From Streptomyces sp. LUP47B (GTDB lineage: Bacteria; Actinomycetota; Actinomycetes; Streptomycetales; Streptomycetaceae), in contig NZ_MJAH01000010.1 in assembly GCF_001746295.1 (NCBI RefSeq), positions 290,124-354,123 of the forward strand: a DNA stretch of 64,000 nt, written 5' to 3'. Below are positions 23,899 through 33,492 of this stretch, in pieces. The notes under the pieces are model-generated. The model was not told the origin of the DNA. It made no database searches and saw only the letters and a program-made list of their open reading frames with translations. Position 1 is the stretch's first letter, and the number at the start of each line of letters is the position of its first letter. The position numbers were made by a program, and so were the translations under genes.

Positions 23899-24723
23899 TC
23901 ACCGGACGGCCGCCCGGCGATACGCCCAGGTGGCGACGGCAAGCGAGACCACGCCCACGCACCCGCACACGGCGAGGTCACCGAGCACGAAGGCCCAGTC
24001 GGGATGCGGTCCGAAGGTACGGGCGAACGCCTCGACGCCGTAGGTCGAGGGCAACAGGTCCCGCGCGAACCGCACCGCCTCGGGCATCCGCTCGGCGGGC
24101 AGCACCCCGAGCAGCAGCGCGGCGGACATGCCGAGCTGTCCCAGCAGGGTGGCCAGTTCCGGCCGGGGCGCGAGCAGCCCGAGCGCGGCGCCCAGTCCCG
24201 CGAGGGCCGCACCGGCCAGCGGGATCACCGCCACGAGCACCCACAGATGGGCCAGCGGAAGCCCGAACAGCACACACCCGAACACGGCGGTCACCACGGT
24301 CCCGGGCACGGTGAAGGAGGCGTACGCCCCCGCGGCGCCGAGCACCACGGCGGCCGGCGGCACCGGCAGGGTGGCGTAGTGATCGAGCCCCCCGCTCGCC
24401 CTCAGCTGGCCGAAGTACTGAGCGAGCAGATTGAGCGCGACGAAAGCGACGACCAGCACGGACGCCCCGGCGACCACGGACCGGGCCTCGCCGCCGCCGT
24501 CCACGACCCCCCGCATCAGGACCATGATGCCGATCGACTGGAAGGTCGCCACGAACAGCAGCGGGATGCGCGCGACCCGCGCGCGGGACAGCTGCGCGCG
24601 GTAGACGGCCGCCAGCGACGGCCACAGCCGCGCGCGCGGCCCGAGCTCGGCGGCCGCCGCCCGGCCCGTCTCCTCGACGGCCGGCGCGCCGCCCGGCAGA
24701 ACCCCGGCGGGTACGACACTCAC
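23899..24723 (-). CDS. ABC-2-type exporter permease
   Basis: A 274-residue ABC-2-type permease with about six hydrophobic segments after a cytoplasmic N-terminus of roughly 50 residues. Segments such as IPLLFVATFQSIGIMVLM, VVAGASVLVVAFVALNLLAQ and VLVAVIPLAGAALAGLGAALG form the transmembrane domain, and ERMPEAVRFARDLLPSTYGVE is the typical late loop of ABC-2 permeases. It follows the ATPase gene on the same strand by 73 bases. Substrate unknown. Confidence 0.88.
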   Translation of the reverse strand: MSVVPAGVLPGGAPAVEETGRAAAAELGPRARLWPSLAAVYRAQLSRARVARIPLLFVATFQSIGIMVLMRGVVDGGGEARSVVAGASVLVVAFVALNLLAQYFGQLRASGGLDHYATLPVPPAAVVLGAAGAYASFTVPGTVVTAVFGCVLFGLPLAHLWVLVAVIPLAGAALAGLGAALGLLAPRPELATLLGQLGMSAALLLGVLPAERMPEAVRFARDLLPSTYGVEAFARTFGPHPDWAFVLGDLAVCGCVGVVSLAVATWAYRRAAVR

Positions 24724-24796
24724 GTGGCTCTGCTCCTCTTCGCTCCGGCGGTCGCCCTGTGACGTACGGATGCGGCCGTCCGCGTACTCAAAGCGC

Positions 24797-25816
24797 TCAA
24801 GTCTTCACCAGCCCCTGCCGCGCGGCCCCGCCCAGCGCGAGGTACACGTCCTCCAGGCTGGGTGTGGCGAGCGTGAAGTCGTCCAGCGCGGCGAACGCGG
24901 CCCCACCGGTGACGGTGGCCACGACCGCACGGGCCTCCTCGGGGGCGAGCCGCAGCGTCCAGCGGCGCCCGGAGGCCACGGCCCGGTCCTGGAGCGCGGC
25001 GACCTCGGGGACGTGCAGCGGGGCCGCCTCGCGCCACACGAGGTCCACGCGGACCTCGCCCGCGACCTGTTCCTTGAGGCCGTTGGGTGTGTCGCAGGCG
25101 ATCACCCGGCCCTGGTCGAGGACGGCGACCCGGTCCAGGACCGTCTCAGCCTCGATGACGTTGTGGGTGACGAGCAGGACGGTCGTGCCCCGTTCGGCCC
25201 GCCGCCGGTCCACGGCGGACCACACCGCGCGCCGCGCCACGGGGTCCATGGCGGTGGTCGGTTCGTCGAGTACGAGCAGCGGGCGCTCCCCCACGAGCGC
25301 CGACGCGAAGCACGCGAGCCGCCGCTGCCCGCCGGACAGCCTCCTCAGCGGCCGCCCGGCGATCGGCGTGAGCCCCAGCTCCTCGAGCACGGCGTCCCGC
25401 TCGGCCCGCGCCCGCCGCGCCTCCAGGCCGCGCAGCCGACCGGTGGTCTCGGCGGCGAGGGAGACGGTGAGGTCGTCGAGGGCGGTGGACTCCTGGCCGA
25501 GGTAGGCGAGGATCCGCGAGGCCCGGTCCGGGTGGCGCACGATGTCGTGCCCGAGGATCTCGACGCTGCCGCGGTCGGGCCGCATCAGCCCGGTCAGCTG
25601 CCGTACGAGCGTGGTCTTCCCGGCGCCGTTCGGCCCCAGCAGGCCGAAGATCTCACCCCGCCGGATGTCCAGCTCCACGTCGTCGGTGGCCCGCACCTCG
25701 GGTGTCCCCGGGGCGCCGCGCCGGCCGCGCACCGCACGGTAGGTCTTGGTCAGCCCGCGCACCGCACACACGACGTCATCACCGTGCCGAAGTGCCTGTG
25801 CCGCGCGCGTACTCAC
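24797..25816 (-). CDS. ABC transporter ATP-binding protein
   Basis: A 339-residue DrrA/CcmA-like ATPase. Walker A GPNGAGKTT, signature LSGGQRR, Walker B LLVLDEPTTAMDP and the H-loop VTHN are all intact, and a C-terminal regulatory region of about 90 residues follows. It energises the adjacent ABC-2 permease, probably for export of a hydrophobic compound. GTG 25816 was chosen as the start; the frame remains open upstream into the NYN gene. An insertion rich in Arg/Gly/Pro (about residues 26-40) sits just before the ATPase core. Confidence 0.9.
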   Translation of the reverse strand: MSTRAAQALRHGDDVVCAVRGLTKTYRAVRGRRGAPGTPEVRATDDVELDIRRGEIFGLLGPNGAGKTTLVRQLTGLMRPDRGSVEILGHDIVRHPDRASRILAYLGQESTALDDLTVSLAAETTGRLRGLEARRARAERDAVLEELGLTPIAGRPLRRLSGGQRRLACFASALVGERPLLVLDEPTTAMDPVARRAVWSAVDRRRAERGTTVLLVTHNVIEAETVLDRVAVLDQGRVIACDTPNGLKEQVAGEVRVDLVWREAAPLHVPEVAALQDRAVASGRRWTLRLAPEEARAVVATVTGGAAFAALDDFTLATPSLEDVYLALGGAARQGLVKT

Positions 25817-25877
25817 AAAGGACGAGACTACGGGGTCGGGGCGTCCTGTTCCCCTTTGGGGCGGCGTATGCGCCGTC

Positions 25878-27092
25878 TCACTCCCCGGCGGGTGCGTGCT
25901 CCGCCGCCGTCCGTACATCGATCTCCCGCCAGAACCCGGCCCGGATCGCATAACGGTCGTGTTCGTCGATCTGGTCGTCCTTGTGCGCGAGCAGCCCGAA
26001 CCGCGCCGCGTATCTGAGCAGCTCCCCGTCGATCCGGTGCGGCACCCGCGGATACATCCCGGACAGCCGCTGCAGATGCGCCTGGTCCCCCAGCCGCTCC
26101 ATCCACCGCCGCGCGAAGACCTGCCCGACCTCGAACGGATCACCGCCCACCGTGGTGATGTCCTCCTCCCGGTCGGCCCATCGCTGCTCCGCCGTGGTCA
26201 GCTGCGCGAGGGTCGGCATGGAGGCGACCTCGGGCGGCTCGGCGGCGCCACTGGGCCGGTCCACCCACCCTTTGTCGGAGGACCACCGCAGGGTCGCGCT
26301 CGCGGGGTGCTGGGCGGCCTGGGTACCGGGCGCCCGCAGCGCGGCGAGGTCCTTGGGCGTCGGCACCCCCTTCGGCGCCGGCACCCGCTCCTGCGTGCCG
26401 TTCTCCGAAGGGGCGGCCGTGGCGTGCTCGCGCTCCTCCCCGGTCCGCTCGGGCGCGGACTCGGGCAGCGGCGCCGAGAGGATCGCGGCGATCTCGGGCC
26501 GCGGCACCGGTGGCGGCGCGCAGATCCCGCCGACTTCCTTGGCGCGTACGGCCTTGGTGATCCACGCACGGTCCAGCACCCGCCGCTCGTCCGCCTCGGC
26601 GACCAGGTCCTCCGACTGGTTGTAGTCCCCGTCGGCGGCCTGCACGGCCCACAGGTGTACGGCGACCCCGTGCTCCTTGGCGGCCATCATGCCCGGCAGC
26701 AGGTCCCCGTCGCCGGTGACGAGCACGATGTCGGAGCAGGCGCGATTGCGGGCCAGCTCGGTGAGTTCGGCGTGCATGGCGGCGTCCACGCCCTTCTGGG
26801 CCCAGCGTCCGTCGCTGCGGGTCAGGGCGCCGAGCCGGACGGTGACCCGGGGCATCACGCGCAGTCTGCGGTGCTCGGGCTGCGGGACGCGGTCGGGGGC
26901 GCCGTCGAACCAGTAGATGCGCAGCAGGGGCCGTTCCGTGTCGGACTCGGCCCGGTCGCGCAGCCCCTGGACCAGGGCGGCGTGGTCGACGGTGATACGG
27001 GAACGGGAGGGCTCCCCGGCAAGGAGACTGGCGGCGGCCCCCAGCAGATACCCGGCGTCCACCAGGACGATGCAGCGGTCCACGCGATCCAC
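25878..27092 (-). CDS. NYN-domain (PIN-like nuclease fold) protein
   Basis: A 404-residue protein whose first 180 residues form a NYN/LabA-like PIN-fold domain: CIVLVDAGYLLGAAA with the first metal-site Asp, KGVDAAMHAELTELA with the second, and DIVLVTGDGDLLPGMMAA with the third. These acidic residues are intact, so RNase activity is plausible. A Pro/Ala-rich linker (about 190-290) leads to a C-terminal helical domain containing DPFEVGQVFARRWMERL. The GTG at 27092 directly follows GGAAAGAGG; a second GTG at 27083 is possible. Target RNA unknown. Confidence 0.85.
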   Translation of the reverse strand: MDRVDRCIVLVDAGYLLGAAASLLAGEPSRSRITVDHAALVQGLRDRAESDTERPLLRIYWFDGAPDRVPQPEHRRLRVMPRVTVRLGALTRSDGRWAQKGVDAAMHAELTELARNRACSDIVLVTGDGDLLPGMMAAKEHGVAVHLWAVQAADGDYNQSEDLVAEADERRVLDRAWITKAVRAKEVGGICAPPPVPRPEIAAILSAPLPESAPERTGEEREHATAAPSENGTQERVPAPKGVPTPKDLAALRAPGTQAAQHPASATLRWSSDKGWVDRPSGAAEPPEVASMPTLAQLTTAEQRWADREEDITTVGGDPFEVGQVFARRWMERLGDQAHLQRLSGMYPRVPHRIDGELLRYAARFGLLAHKDDQIDEHDRYAIRAGFWREIDVRTAAEHAPAGE

Positions 27093-27306
27093 CCTCTTTC
27101 CGGGAGGTTTGCTTCGGGCTTCCTTCGAGTCTGCCCGACCACGCGAGGGTTAACGGCCGGAACTCGATCTTCGGCGTGGCGTTTCGGGGCATCGCACGGC
27201 GACATTCCCTGTCACACACGGTAATTATCCGAAATGCGCCTCTTGCCAGCCTATGTGAATCTGATCCCGGCCCTGGCCCCTAGATCCCCCACAGGAGGCA
27301 GACACC

Positions 27307-27471
27307 ATGGCCAAGAACAAGAAGCAGAGCCGTAAGCAGCCGCAGTCCGAGCGTGGCCGGCAGGAGGCCCAGCATTCCGCGATGGAGACACCGGCCGAGG
27401 AGCGTGCCACGCAGGTGACCCCCGGCGACGTCGCCCGCAAGGGCCGGCAGAAGAGCTTCGGTCACAACTGA
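27307..27471 (+). CDS. 54-residue basic hypothetical protein
   Basis: A small hydrophilic protein starting MAKNKKQSRKQPQSERGRQ and ending VARKGRQKSFGHN. An excellent AGGAGG ribosome site lies 8 bases before the ATG, and a 16-bp terminator follows the stop, so this is a well-formed single-gene unit. The composition (Lys, Arg, Gln, no hydrophobic core) suggests an intrinsically disordered protein; function unknown. It diverges from the NYN gene. Confidence 0.82.
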   Translation: MAKNKKQSRKQPQSERGRQEAQHSAMETPAEERATQVTPGDVARKGRQKSFGHN

Positions 27472-27505
27472 CATCTGCCTAAAGGGTTGTTGAGACCCGG
27501 ATACA

Positions 27506-27541
27506 CAGAGGGGCGCACCCGGTTGCGGGTGCGCCCCTCTG
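27506..27541. terminator. Bidirectional terminator between the small basic gene and dnaE
   Basis: A perfect 16-bp stem (27506-27521 with 27526-27541, loop GTTG) lies between converging stops at 27471 and 27551; it should serve both strands. Confidence 0.9.
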
Positions 27542-27550
27542 GAGTCGTCC

Positions 27551-30500
27551 TCAGCCCGCCAGGCAGGACGGTCCGAGCAGCACCTTCAGGTCTCCGAAGA
27601 GCGCCGGGTCCGGCTTCACGCGATGCCGGTCCAGCCGCAGGACCGTGGTCTTGCTGGGGCCCTGGAGCCGGATGCGGACCTCGCTCTCCCCCTTGTGGTG
27701 ACTGAGGATCTCGCCGAGCCTGCTGACCATCGGCGGGGTCACCTTCAGCGCCGGGATGGTGAGGATCACGGGCGCGTTGGTGCCCGCGTTGGACAGGTCG
27801 GGGACCTGGAGCTCCATCGCGACCAGCCGGGGCACGTCCTCCCGCTTGTCGAGGCGGCCCTTGACGAACACCACGGCGTCCTCGACGAGTTGCGTCGACA
27901 CCAGTTGGTAGGTCGCCGGGAAGAACATGCACTCGATGGAACCGGCGAGGTCCTCGACGGTGGCGATCGCCCAGGCGTTGCCCTGCTTGGTCATCTTGCG
28001 CTGGAGGCCCGAGATGATGCCGCCGATGGTCACCACCGCGCCGTCGGAGTGCTCACCGCCGGTGAGCTGGGCGATGCCCGCGTCGGCCTTGTCGGACAGC
28101 ACGTGCTCCAGGCCGAAGAGCGGGTGGTCGGAGACGTACAGACCGAGCATCTCCCGCTCCTGGGCGAGCAGATAGGTCTTGTCCCACTCCTCGGTGGTGA
28201 ACTCCACGTCCAGTCCGAAGCCGGGCTCGCTGGTGTCCTCGTCCCCCATCCCGCCGAAGAGGTCGAACTGGCCCTCCGCCTCCTTGCGCTTGACCGCGAC
28301 CACGTTGTCGATCATCGAGTCGAAGTGCGCGGTGAGGCCCTTGCGGGTGTGCCCCATGGTGTCGAACGCGCCCGCCTTGATCAGCGACTCGGTGGTGCGC
28401 TTGTTGCAGGCGACCGCCTCGACCTTGTCGAGGTAGTCGGGGAAGGAGGCGTACTTCCCCTTGGCCTTGCGGCTGCGGATGATCGACTCGACCACGTTGG
28501 TACCGACGTTGCGCACGGCTTCGAGGCCGAAGAGGATGACGTCGTCGCCCTGGGCGGCGAAGTTGTGCTCCGACTCGTTGACGTTCGGCGGCAGCACCTT
28601 GATGCGCATACGACGGCACTCGTTGAGGTAGACCGCCGACTTGTCCTTGTCGTCCTTCACCGAGGTGAGCAGCGCGGCCATGTACTCGGCCGGGTAGTTG
28701 GCCTTGAGGTACGCGGTCCAGTAGGAGACCAGTCCGTACGCGGCGGAGTGCGCCTTGTTGAACGCGTAGCCGGCGAAGGGGACCAGGACGTCCCACAGGG
28801 CCTGGATCGCCTCGTCGCTGTAGCCGTTCTTCTTGGCGCCGGCCTGGAAGATGGTGAAGTTCTTCGCCAGTTCGTCGGGCTTCTTCTTGCCCATGACGCG
28901 GCGCAGGATGTCGGCCTCGCCGAGCGAGTAGCCGGCGATGATCTGGGCGGCCTTCTGCACCTGCTCCTGGTAGACGATCAGGCCGTAGGTGACCGCGAGG
29001 ACCTCCTGGAGCGGCTCCTCCAGCTCCTTGTGGATCGGGGTGATCTCCTGGCGGCCGTTCTTGCGCTCGGCGTAGTTGATGTGGGAGTTCATGCCCATCG
29101 GGCCCGGCCGGTAGAGGGCCGAGACGGCGGAGATGTCCTCGAAGTTGTCGGGCTGCATCTGGCGGAGCAGCGAGCGCATCGGGCCGCCGTCGAACTGGAA
29201 GACACCGAGGGTGTCACCGCGGCAGAGCAGTTCGAAGGTCTTGGGGTCGTCCAGCGGCAGGGCGAGCATCTCCAGGTCGATGCCCTTGTTGGCCTTCACC
29301 ATCTTGATGGCGTCGTCCATGATCGTGAGGTTGCGCAGCCCCAGGAAGTCCATCTTCAGCAGGCCGAGCGACTCGCACTGCGGGTAGTCCCACTGCGTGA
29401 TGGTCACGCCGTCGGTGTGGCGCACCCAGATCGGGGCGTGGTCGACGATGGGCTCGCTGGACATGATCACGCCGGCCGCGTGCACACCCATCTGCCGGAC
29501 CAGGCCCTCGACGCCCTTGGCGGTGTCGATGACCTTCTTCACGTCCGGTTCGTTCTCGTACATCGACCTGATCTCGCCGGCCTCGCTGTAGCGCGGGTGG
29601 GAGGGGTCGGTGATGCCGTTCAGGTCGATGCCCTTGCCGAGGACGTCGGCGGGCATCGCCTTGGTGAGCCGGTCGCCCATCGCGTACGGGTAGCCCAGCA
29701 CGCGCGCGGAGTCCTTGATGGCGTTCTTCGCCTTGATCTTGCCGTACGTGCCGATCATGGCGACCTTGTCGGCGCCGTACTTCTCGGTCACGTACCGGAT
29801 CACCTCGACGCGCCTGCGCTCGTCGAAGTCGATGTCGACATCGGGCATGGAGACGCGCTCGGGGTTGAGGAACCGCTCGAAGATCAGACCGTGCGGGATC
29901 GGGTCGAGGTCGGTGATGCCCATGGCGTAGGCGACGATCGAGCCGGCCGCGGAGCCTCGGCCGGGGCCGACCGCGATGCCGTTGTTCTTGGCCCACATGA
30001 TGAAGTCGGCGACCACGAGGAAGTAGCCCGGGAACCCCATCTGGATGATGACGTCCATCTCGTACTCGGCCTGCCGCTGGCGGTCCTCGGGGATGCCGCC
30101 CGGGAAGCGGCGCTCCATGCCGCGGCGGACCTCCTCCTTGAACCAGGTGACCTCGGTGTAGCCGTCGGGGATGTCGAACTTCGGCATGAGGTTCTTGGCC
30201 TCGAACATGCCCTCGGTGTCGACCTGTTCGGCCACCAGGAGCGTGTTGCGGCAGCCTTCCTGCCAGGCGTCCGAGGAGTCGACGGCGTACATCTCGTCCG
30301 TGGACTTCAGGTAGTAGCCGGTGCCGTCGAACTTGAAGCGGTCCGGGTCGGAGAGGTTCTTGCCGGTCTGGATGCACAGCAGCGCGTCGTGGGCGGTCGC
30401 CTCGTGCGCGTACGTGTAGTGCGAGTCGTTGGTGACCAGCGGGGGGATGCCGAGCTTCTTGCCGATCTCCAGGAGGCCGTCGCGGACCCGGTGCTCGATC

Positions 30501-31090
30501 TCGATGCCGTGGTCCATCAGCTCCAGGAAGTAGCGGTCCTTGCCGAAGATGTCCTGGTACTCGGAGGCGGACTTCAGCGCCTCGTCGAACTGGCCGAGGC
30601 GCAGCCGGGTCTGGAGCTCGCCGGAGGGGCAGCCGGTGGAGGCGATGAGCCCCTCGGACCACTGGGAGATGGTCTCCTTGTCCATGCGGGGCCACTTCTG
30701 CAGCCAGCCCTCGGCGTACGCGTCCGAGGAGAGCTTGAAGAGGTTGTGCAGGCCGGTCCTGTTCGCCGCCCAGATCGTCTTGTGGGTGTAGCCACCCGAA
30801 CCCGAGACGTCGTCCCGCTTCTGGTGCGGCTGGCCCCACTGGATCTTCCGTTTGTTGCGCCGGGACTCGGGTGCGACATACGCCTCGATCCCGATGATCG
30901 GGGTGACCCCGGCCTTCTTCGCGGAGTGGAAGAAGTCGTACGCCCCGTGCAGGTTGCCGTGGTCGGACATGGCGATATGGGTCATGCCCATCTCGTTGCA
31001 CGCGTCGAACATGTCCTTGAGCCGCGCGGCACCGTCCAGCAGGGAGTACTGGGTGTGGACGTGCAGGTGCGTGAACGGCGGCTTTGACAC
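27551..31090 (-). CDS. dnaE: DNA polymerase III alpha subunit
   Basis: The replicative polymerase, 1179 residues with no intein. The N-terminal PHP domain begins THLHVHTQYSLLDGAARL and has MSDHGNL; the palm carries the metal-binding acidic motif PDVDIDFDERR near residue 415 and GPGRGSAAGS before it. A finger/thumb region, tandem HhH and OB-fold (VTIGGIISGLQRKMTKQG) follow to the C-terminus. It forms the core of the holoenzyme with the beta clamp. It is flanked by a bidirectional terminator downstream and a 203-base gap with DUF2252 upstream; transcribed alone. Confidence 0.97.
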   Translation of the reverse strand: MSKPPFTHLHVHTQYSLLDGAARLKDMFDACNEMGMTHIAMSDHGNLHGAYDFFHSAKKAGVTPIIGIEAYVAPESRRNKRKIQWGQPHQKRDDVSGSGGYTHKTIWAANRTGLHNLFKLSSDAYAEGWLQKWPRMDKETISQWSEGLIASTGCPSGELQTRLRLGQFDEALKSASEYQDIFGKDRYFLELMDHGIEIEHRVRDGLLEIGKKLGIPPLVTNDSHYTYAHEATAHDALLCIQTGKNLSDPDRFKFDGTGYYLKSTDEMYAVDSSDAWQEGCRNTLLVAEQVDTEGMFEAKNLMPKFDIPDGYTEVTWFKEEVRRGMERRFPGGIPEDRQRQAEYEMDVIIQMGFPGYFLVVADFIMWAKNNGIAVGPGRGSAAGSIVAYAMGITDLDPIPHGLIFERFLNPERVSMPDVDIDFDERRRVEVIRYVTEKYGADKVAMIGTYGKIKAKNAIKDSARVLGYPYAMGDRLTKAMPADVLGKGIDLNGITDPSHPRYSEAGEIRSMYENEPDVKKVIDTAKGVEGLVRQMGVHAAGVIMSSEPIVDHAPIWVRHTDGVTITQWDYPQCESLGLLKMDFLGLRNLTIMDDAIKMVKANKGIDLEMLALPLDDPKTFELLCRGDTLGVFQFDGGPMRSLLRQMQPDNFEDISAVSALYRPGPMGMNSHINYAERKNGRQEITPIHKELEEPLQEVLAVTYGLIVYQEQVQKAAQIIAGYSLGEADILRRVMGKKKPDELAKNFTIFQAGAKKNGYSDEAIQALWDVLVPFAGYAFNKAHSAAYGLVSYWTAYLKANYPAEYMAALLTSVKDDKDKSAVYLNECRRMRIKVLPPNVNESEHNFAAQGDDVILFGLEAVRNVGTNVVESIIRSRKAKGKYASFPDYLDKVEAVACNKRTTESLIKAGAFDTMGHTRKGLTAHFDSMIDNVVAVKRKEAEGQFDLFGGMGDEDTSEPGFGLDVEFTTEEWDKTYLLAQEREMLGLYVSDHPLFGLEHVLSDKADAGIAQLTGGEHSDGAVVTIGGIISGLQRKMTKQGNAWAIATVEDLAGSIECMFFPATYQLVSTQLVEDAVVFVKGRLDKREDVPRLVAMELQVPDLSNAGTNAPVILTIPALKVTPPMVSRLGEILSHHKGESEVRIRLQGPSKTTVLRLDRHRVKPDPALFGDLKVLLGPSCLAG

Positions 31091-31293
31091 GGCGTGGCCT
31101 CCATGGAAAACACTCGACGACAGGCGGACGGACAGCTCGGGGGACAGCGTCGAAGTCTATGCCTCTGCACTGACACTCAGGGGGTCGCCCCGCGTACCTT
31201 CACAACGAGGGCCGCGGGCACTTTCCCCCGGGCCCGACCGTTGGACTGACGACAGAAACGCTGTCGTACACATGTACCAGGAGGCACCCCGCG

Positions 31294-32619
31294 ATGTCGG
31301 TTCCGCAGCTCAACGACGAGCACCGCGGCGAGGAGATTCTCGCTGTCTTCGACACCGCCTTCGGCGAGCTCCTGGCCGCCGACCCGGCAGCGTTCCGCGT
31401 GAAGTTCCGGAAGATGGCGGCTTCCGCGTTCGCGTTCTACCGGGGCACGGCGTGCCTCTTCTACCACGACCTCGACGCCGAGAAGAGGGGTGGCCCGTAC
31501 CTCGACGAGCGCACCTCGCGCGTGTGGATCCACGGCGACCTGCACGCGGAGAACTTCGGCACCTACCTGGACGCCAACGGCCGGCTGATCTTCAACGTCA
31601 ACGACTTCGACGAGGCGTACGTCGGCCCCTTCACCTGGGACCTCAAGCGCTTCGCCGCCTCGGTGGCGCTGATCGGGTACGCCAAGGCCCTCGGCGACGA
31701 GCAGATCACCGAGCTGGTGGAGGTGTACGCGGGCGCGTACCGCGAGCGGATCCACGCCCTGGCCACCGGCGCCAAGAGCGACGAGGTCCCGCCCTTCACC
31801 CTGGACACCGCGCAGGGCCCCCTCCTGGACGCGTTGCGCGACGCCCGCTCCCTGACCCGCTTCGGCCTTCTGGACTCGATGACGGAGATCCGCGACTTCG
31901 AGCGCCGCTTCGCGCCGGGCGGCGGCTCCATCGAGCTGGACGCGGCCACCCGCTACAAGGTGCTCGCCGCCTTCGACGGCTATCTGGAGACCCTCCCGGA
32001 GGCCTCCCTGGACCGTCCGGACTCCTACCGCGTCAAGGACGTCGTCGGCCGCCGCGGCATCGGCATCGGTTCGGCCGGTCTGCCGTCGTACAACATCCTT
32101 CTCGAAGGGCACACCGACGCCCTGGAGAACGACGTCGTGATCTACATCAAGCAGGCCCAGACCCCGGCCGTCTCCCGCCACATCACCGATTCGGCGATCC
32201 GCGACTACTTCCAGCACGAGGGCCACCGCACGGTGATCTCCCAGCGCGCCCTCCAGCAGCACGCCGACCCGTGGCTCGGCTGGACCGAGCTGGGCGGCGC
32301 GGGCCAGCTGGTCGCCGAGGTCTCGCCGTACGCCGTGGACCTGGACTGGGGCGACATCGACGACCCGGAGGAGATCGCGGCGGTCGTCGCCGACCTCGGC
32401 CGGGCCACGGCCACCATGCACGCGGCGGCGGACGACACCTCCGGCGAGTCCCTGGTGCCCTTCTCCACCGAACGGGCCATCGACGCGGCGATCGCCGCCG
32501 ACGAGGACGGCTTCGCGGGCCTGCTGGTCGACTTCGCGCACAGCTACGGCGCACGCGCGCGTGCCGACCACCAGACCTTCGTCGACCTGTTCCGCAACGG
32601 CCGGATCCCCGGTCTGTGA
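31294..32619 (+). CDS. DUF2252 family protein
   Basis: A 441-residue DUF2252 protein. WIHGDLHAENFGTYLD followed by NVNDFDEAYVGPFTWDLKR is the family core and looks like the HxDxxxxN and DFD motifs of the aminoglycoside-phosphotransferase/protein-kinase-like fold, so ATP-dependent phosphotransfer is a reasonable guess. The N-terminus has KMAASAFAFYRGTACLFY, also conserved. An AGGAGG lies 9 bases before the ATG. It diverges from dnaE. Substrate unknown. Confidence 0.9.
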   Translation: MSVPQLNDEHRGEEILAVFDTAFGELLAADPAAFRVKFRKMAASAFAFYRGTACLFYHDLDAEKRGGPYLDERTSRVWIHGDLHAENFGTYLDANGRLIFNVNDFDEAYVGPFTWDLKRFAASVALIGYAKALGDEQITELVEVYAGAYRERIHALATGAKSDEVPPFTLDTAQGPLLDALRDARSLTRFGLLDSMTEIRDFERRFAPGGGSIELDAATRYKVLAAFDGYLETLPEASLDRPDSYRVKDVVGRRGIGIGSAGLPSYNILLEGHTDALENDVVIYIKQAQTPAVSRHITDSAIRDYFQHEGHRTVISQRALQQHADPWLGWTELGGAGQLVAEVSPYAVDLDWGDIDDPEEIAAVVADLGRATATMHAAADDTSGESLVPFSTERAIDAAIAADEDGFAGLLVDFAHSYGARARADHQTFVDLFRNGRIPGL

Positions 32620-32710
32620 CAGGGCTCATGACCCTTCCCATAACGATAGGGCCGCTCACAGGGATCCTTTAGGGGTCCCTTACAGCCCCGCGTGACAGAC
32701 TCTCCACGCT
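32620..32710 (+). other. Gap with imperfect hairpin
   Basis: Between two + strand genes. AGGGA (32660-32664) faces TCCCT (32676-32680) in an imperfect hairpin that could end the DUF2252 transcript; nothing else is evident. Confidence 0.3.
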
Positions 32711-33403
32711 ATGGACATATCCGGGACCCAGCTACGAGCGCTCCGCGCGGCGCTGTTCACGGCACTCGTCGTGACGCTCAGCACCGCGTCGCACGTGCTG
32801 CTGTCCCGGGCTCCCCTGCCGCTCAACACGGTGGCGGCGGTCGCCGTCGCCGTGTTCGCGCTCGCCTACGTGCTGGCCGGCCGGGAGCGCGGCTTCGGGC
32901 GGATCGCCGCCGTGCTGATCCCGCTGGAGCTGGCTGCCGACACCGTCTTCACCACCGGCCAGCACGTCTGCTACGGCGCCGCGGGCGGCCCGGTGGCGGG
33001 CCCGCTGCGCTCGGTCGGCTGGGACGTGTTCTGCGGCGACGGCACCAGCGTGGGCTCGCCACTGGCCCGGATGACCGGCACCGATCCCGGCCGGCTCGGC
33101 GGCCTGCTCGCGCACGCCGACCCGCAGACCGCCTGGCTGCTGCTGGGCGCTCACCTCTGTGTCGGCCTTCTCGCGGCCGCCTGGCTGCGCCGCGGCGAGC
33201 GGGCCCTGGCCCAGCTGCTGCGGGCCGTGGCCGCCACGACCTTCCGGCCGCTCCTCCTCGTGGCCGCCGCGCTGACCGTGCGGTCGCACCCGGAGCCGGC
33301 CCGCCCGGTGCGCCCCGGCCGCCGTACGGCCGTCGCGCTCGACGAGATCCTCGTGCACTCCCTGGGACGGCGTGGACCGCCGTGCTCGGTCGCTGTCGCC
33401 TGA
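32711..33403 (+). CDS. Hypothetical membrane protein
   Basis: A 230-residue protein with a hydrophobic N-terminal half: spans at about 12-32, 38-57 and 62-80, a loop with FTTGQHVCYGAAGGP and VFCGDGTSVGSPLARM, another span at about 138-158, and a final segment VAATTFRPLLLVAAALTV. The C-terminus is cytoplasmic and Arg-rich. Family members occur in Streptomyces next to metal-related genes, but no metal motif is obvious here and no function is proposed. It lies 89 bases before the second DsbA-like gene. Confidence 0.72.
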   Translation: MDISGTQLRALRAALFTALVVTLSTASHVLLSRAPLPLNTVAAVAVAVFALAYVLAGRERGFGRIAAVLIPLELAADTVFTTGQHVCYGAAGGPVAGPLRSVGWDVFCGDGTSVGSPLARMTGTDPGRLGGLLAHADPQTAWLLLGAHLCVGLLAAAWLRRGERALAQLLRAVAATTFRPLLLVAAALTVRSHPEPARPVRPGRRTAVALDEILVHSLGRRGPPCSVAVA

Positions 33404-33492
33404 ACAGGAACAGCAGCTGAGCACCACCAGTCCCGATCGACGTATCCCCCCGCACACGACGTGTGCGCGTCCCCTTGATGGAGAACACCACC

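Noticed and set aside
27623..31087. A 1154-residue open frame antisense to dnaE, and long open frames antisense to ileS and other genes.
   Set aside because: These are shadow frames caused by extreme GC bias at third codon positions; composition is low-complexity and dnaE and ileS are certain on the other strand.
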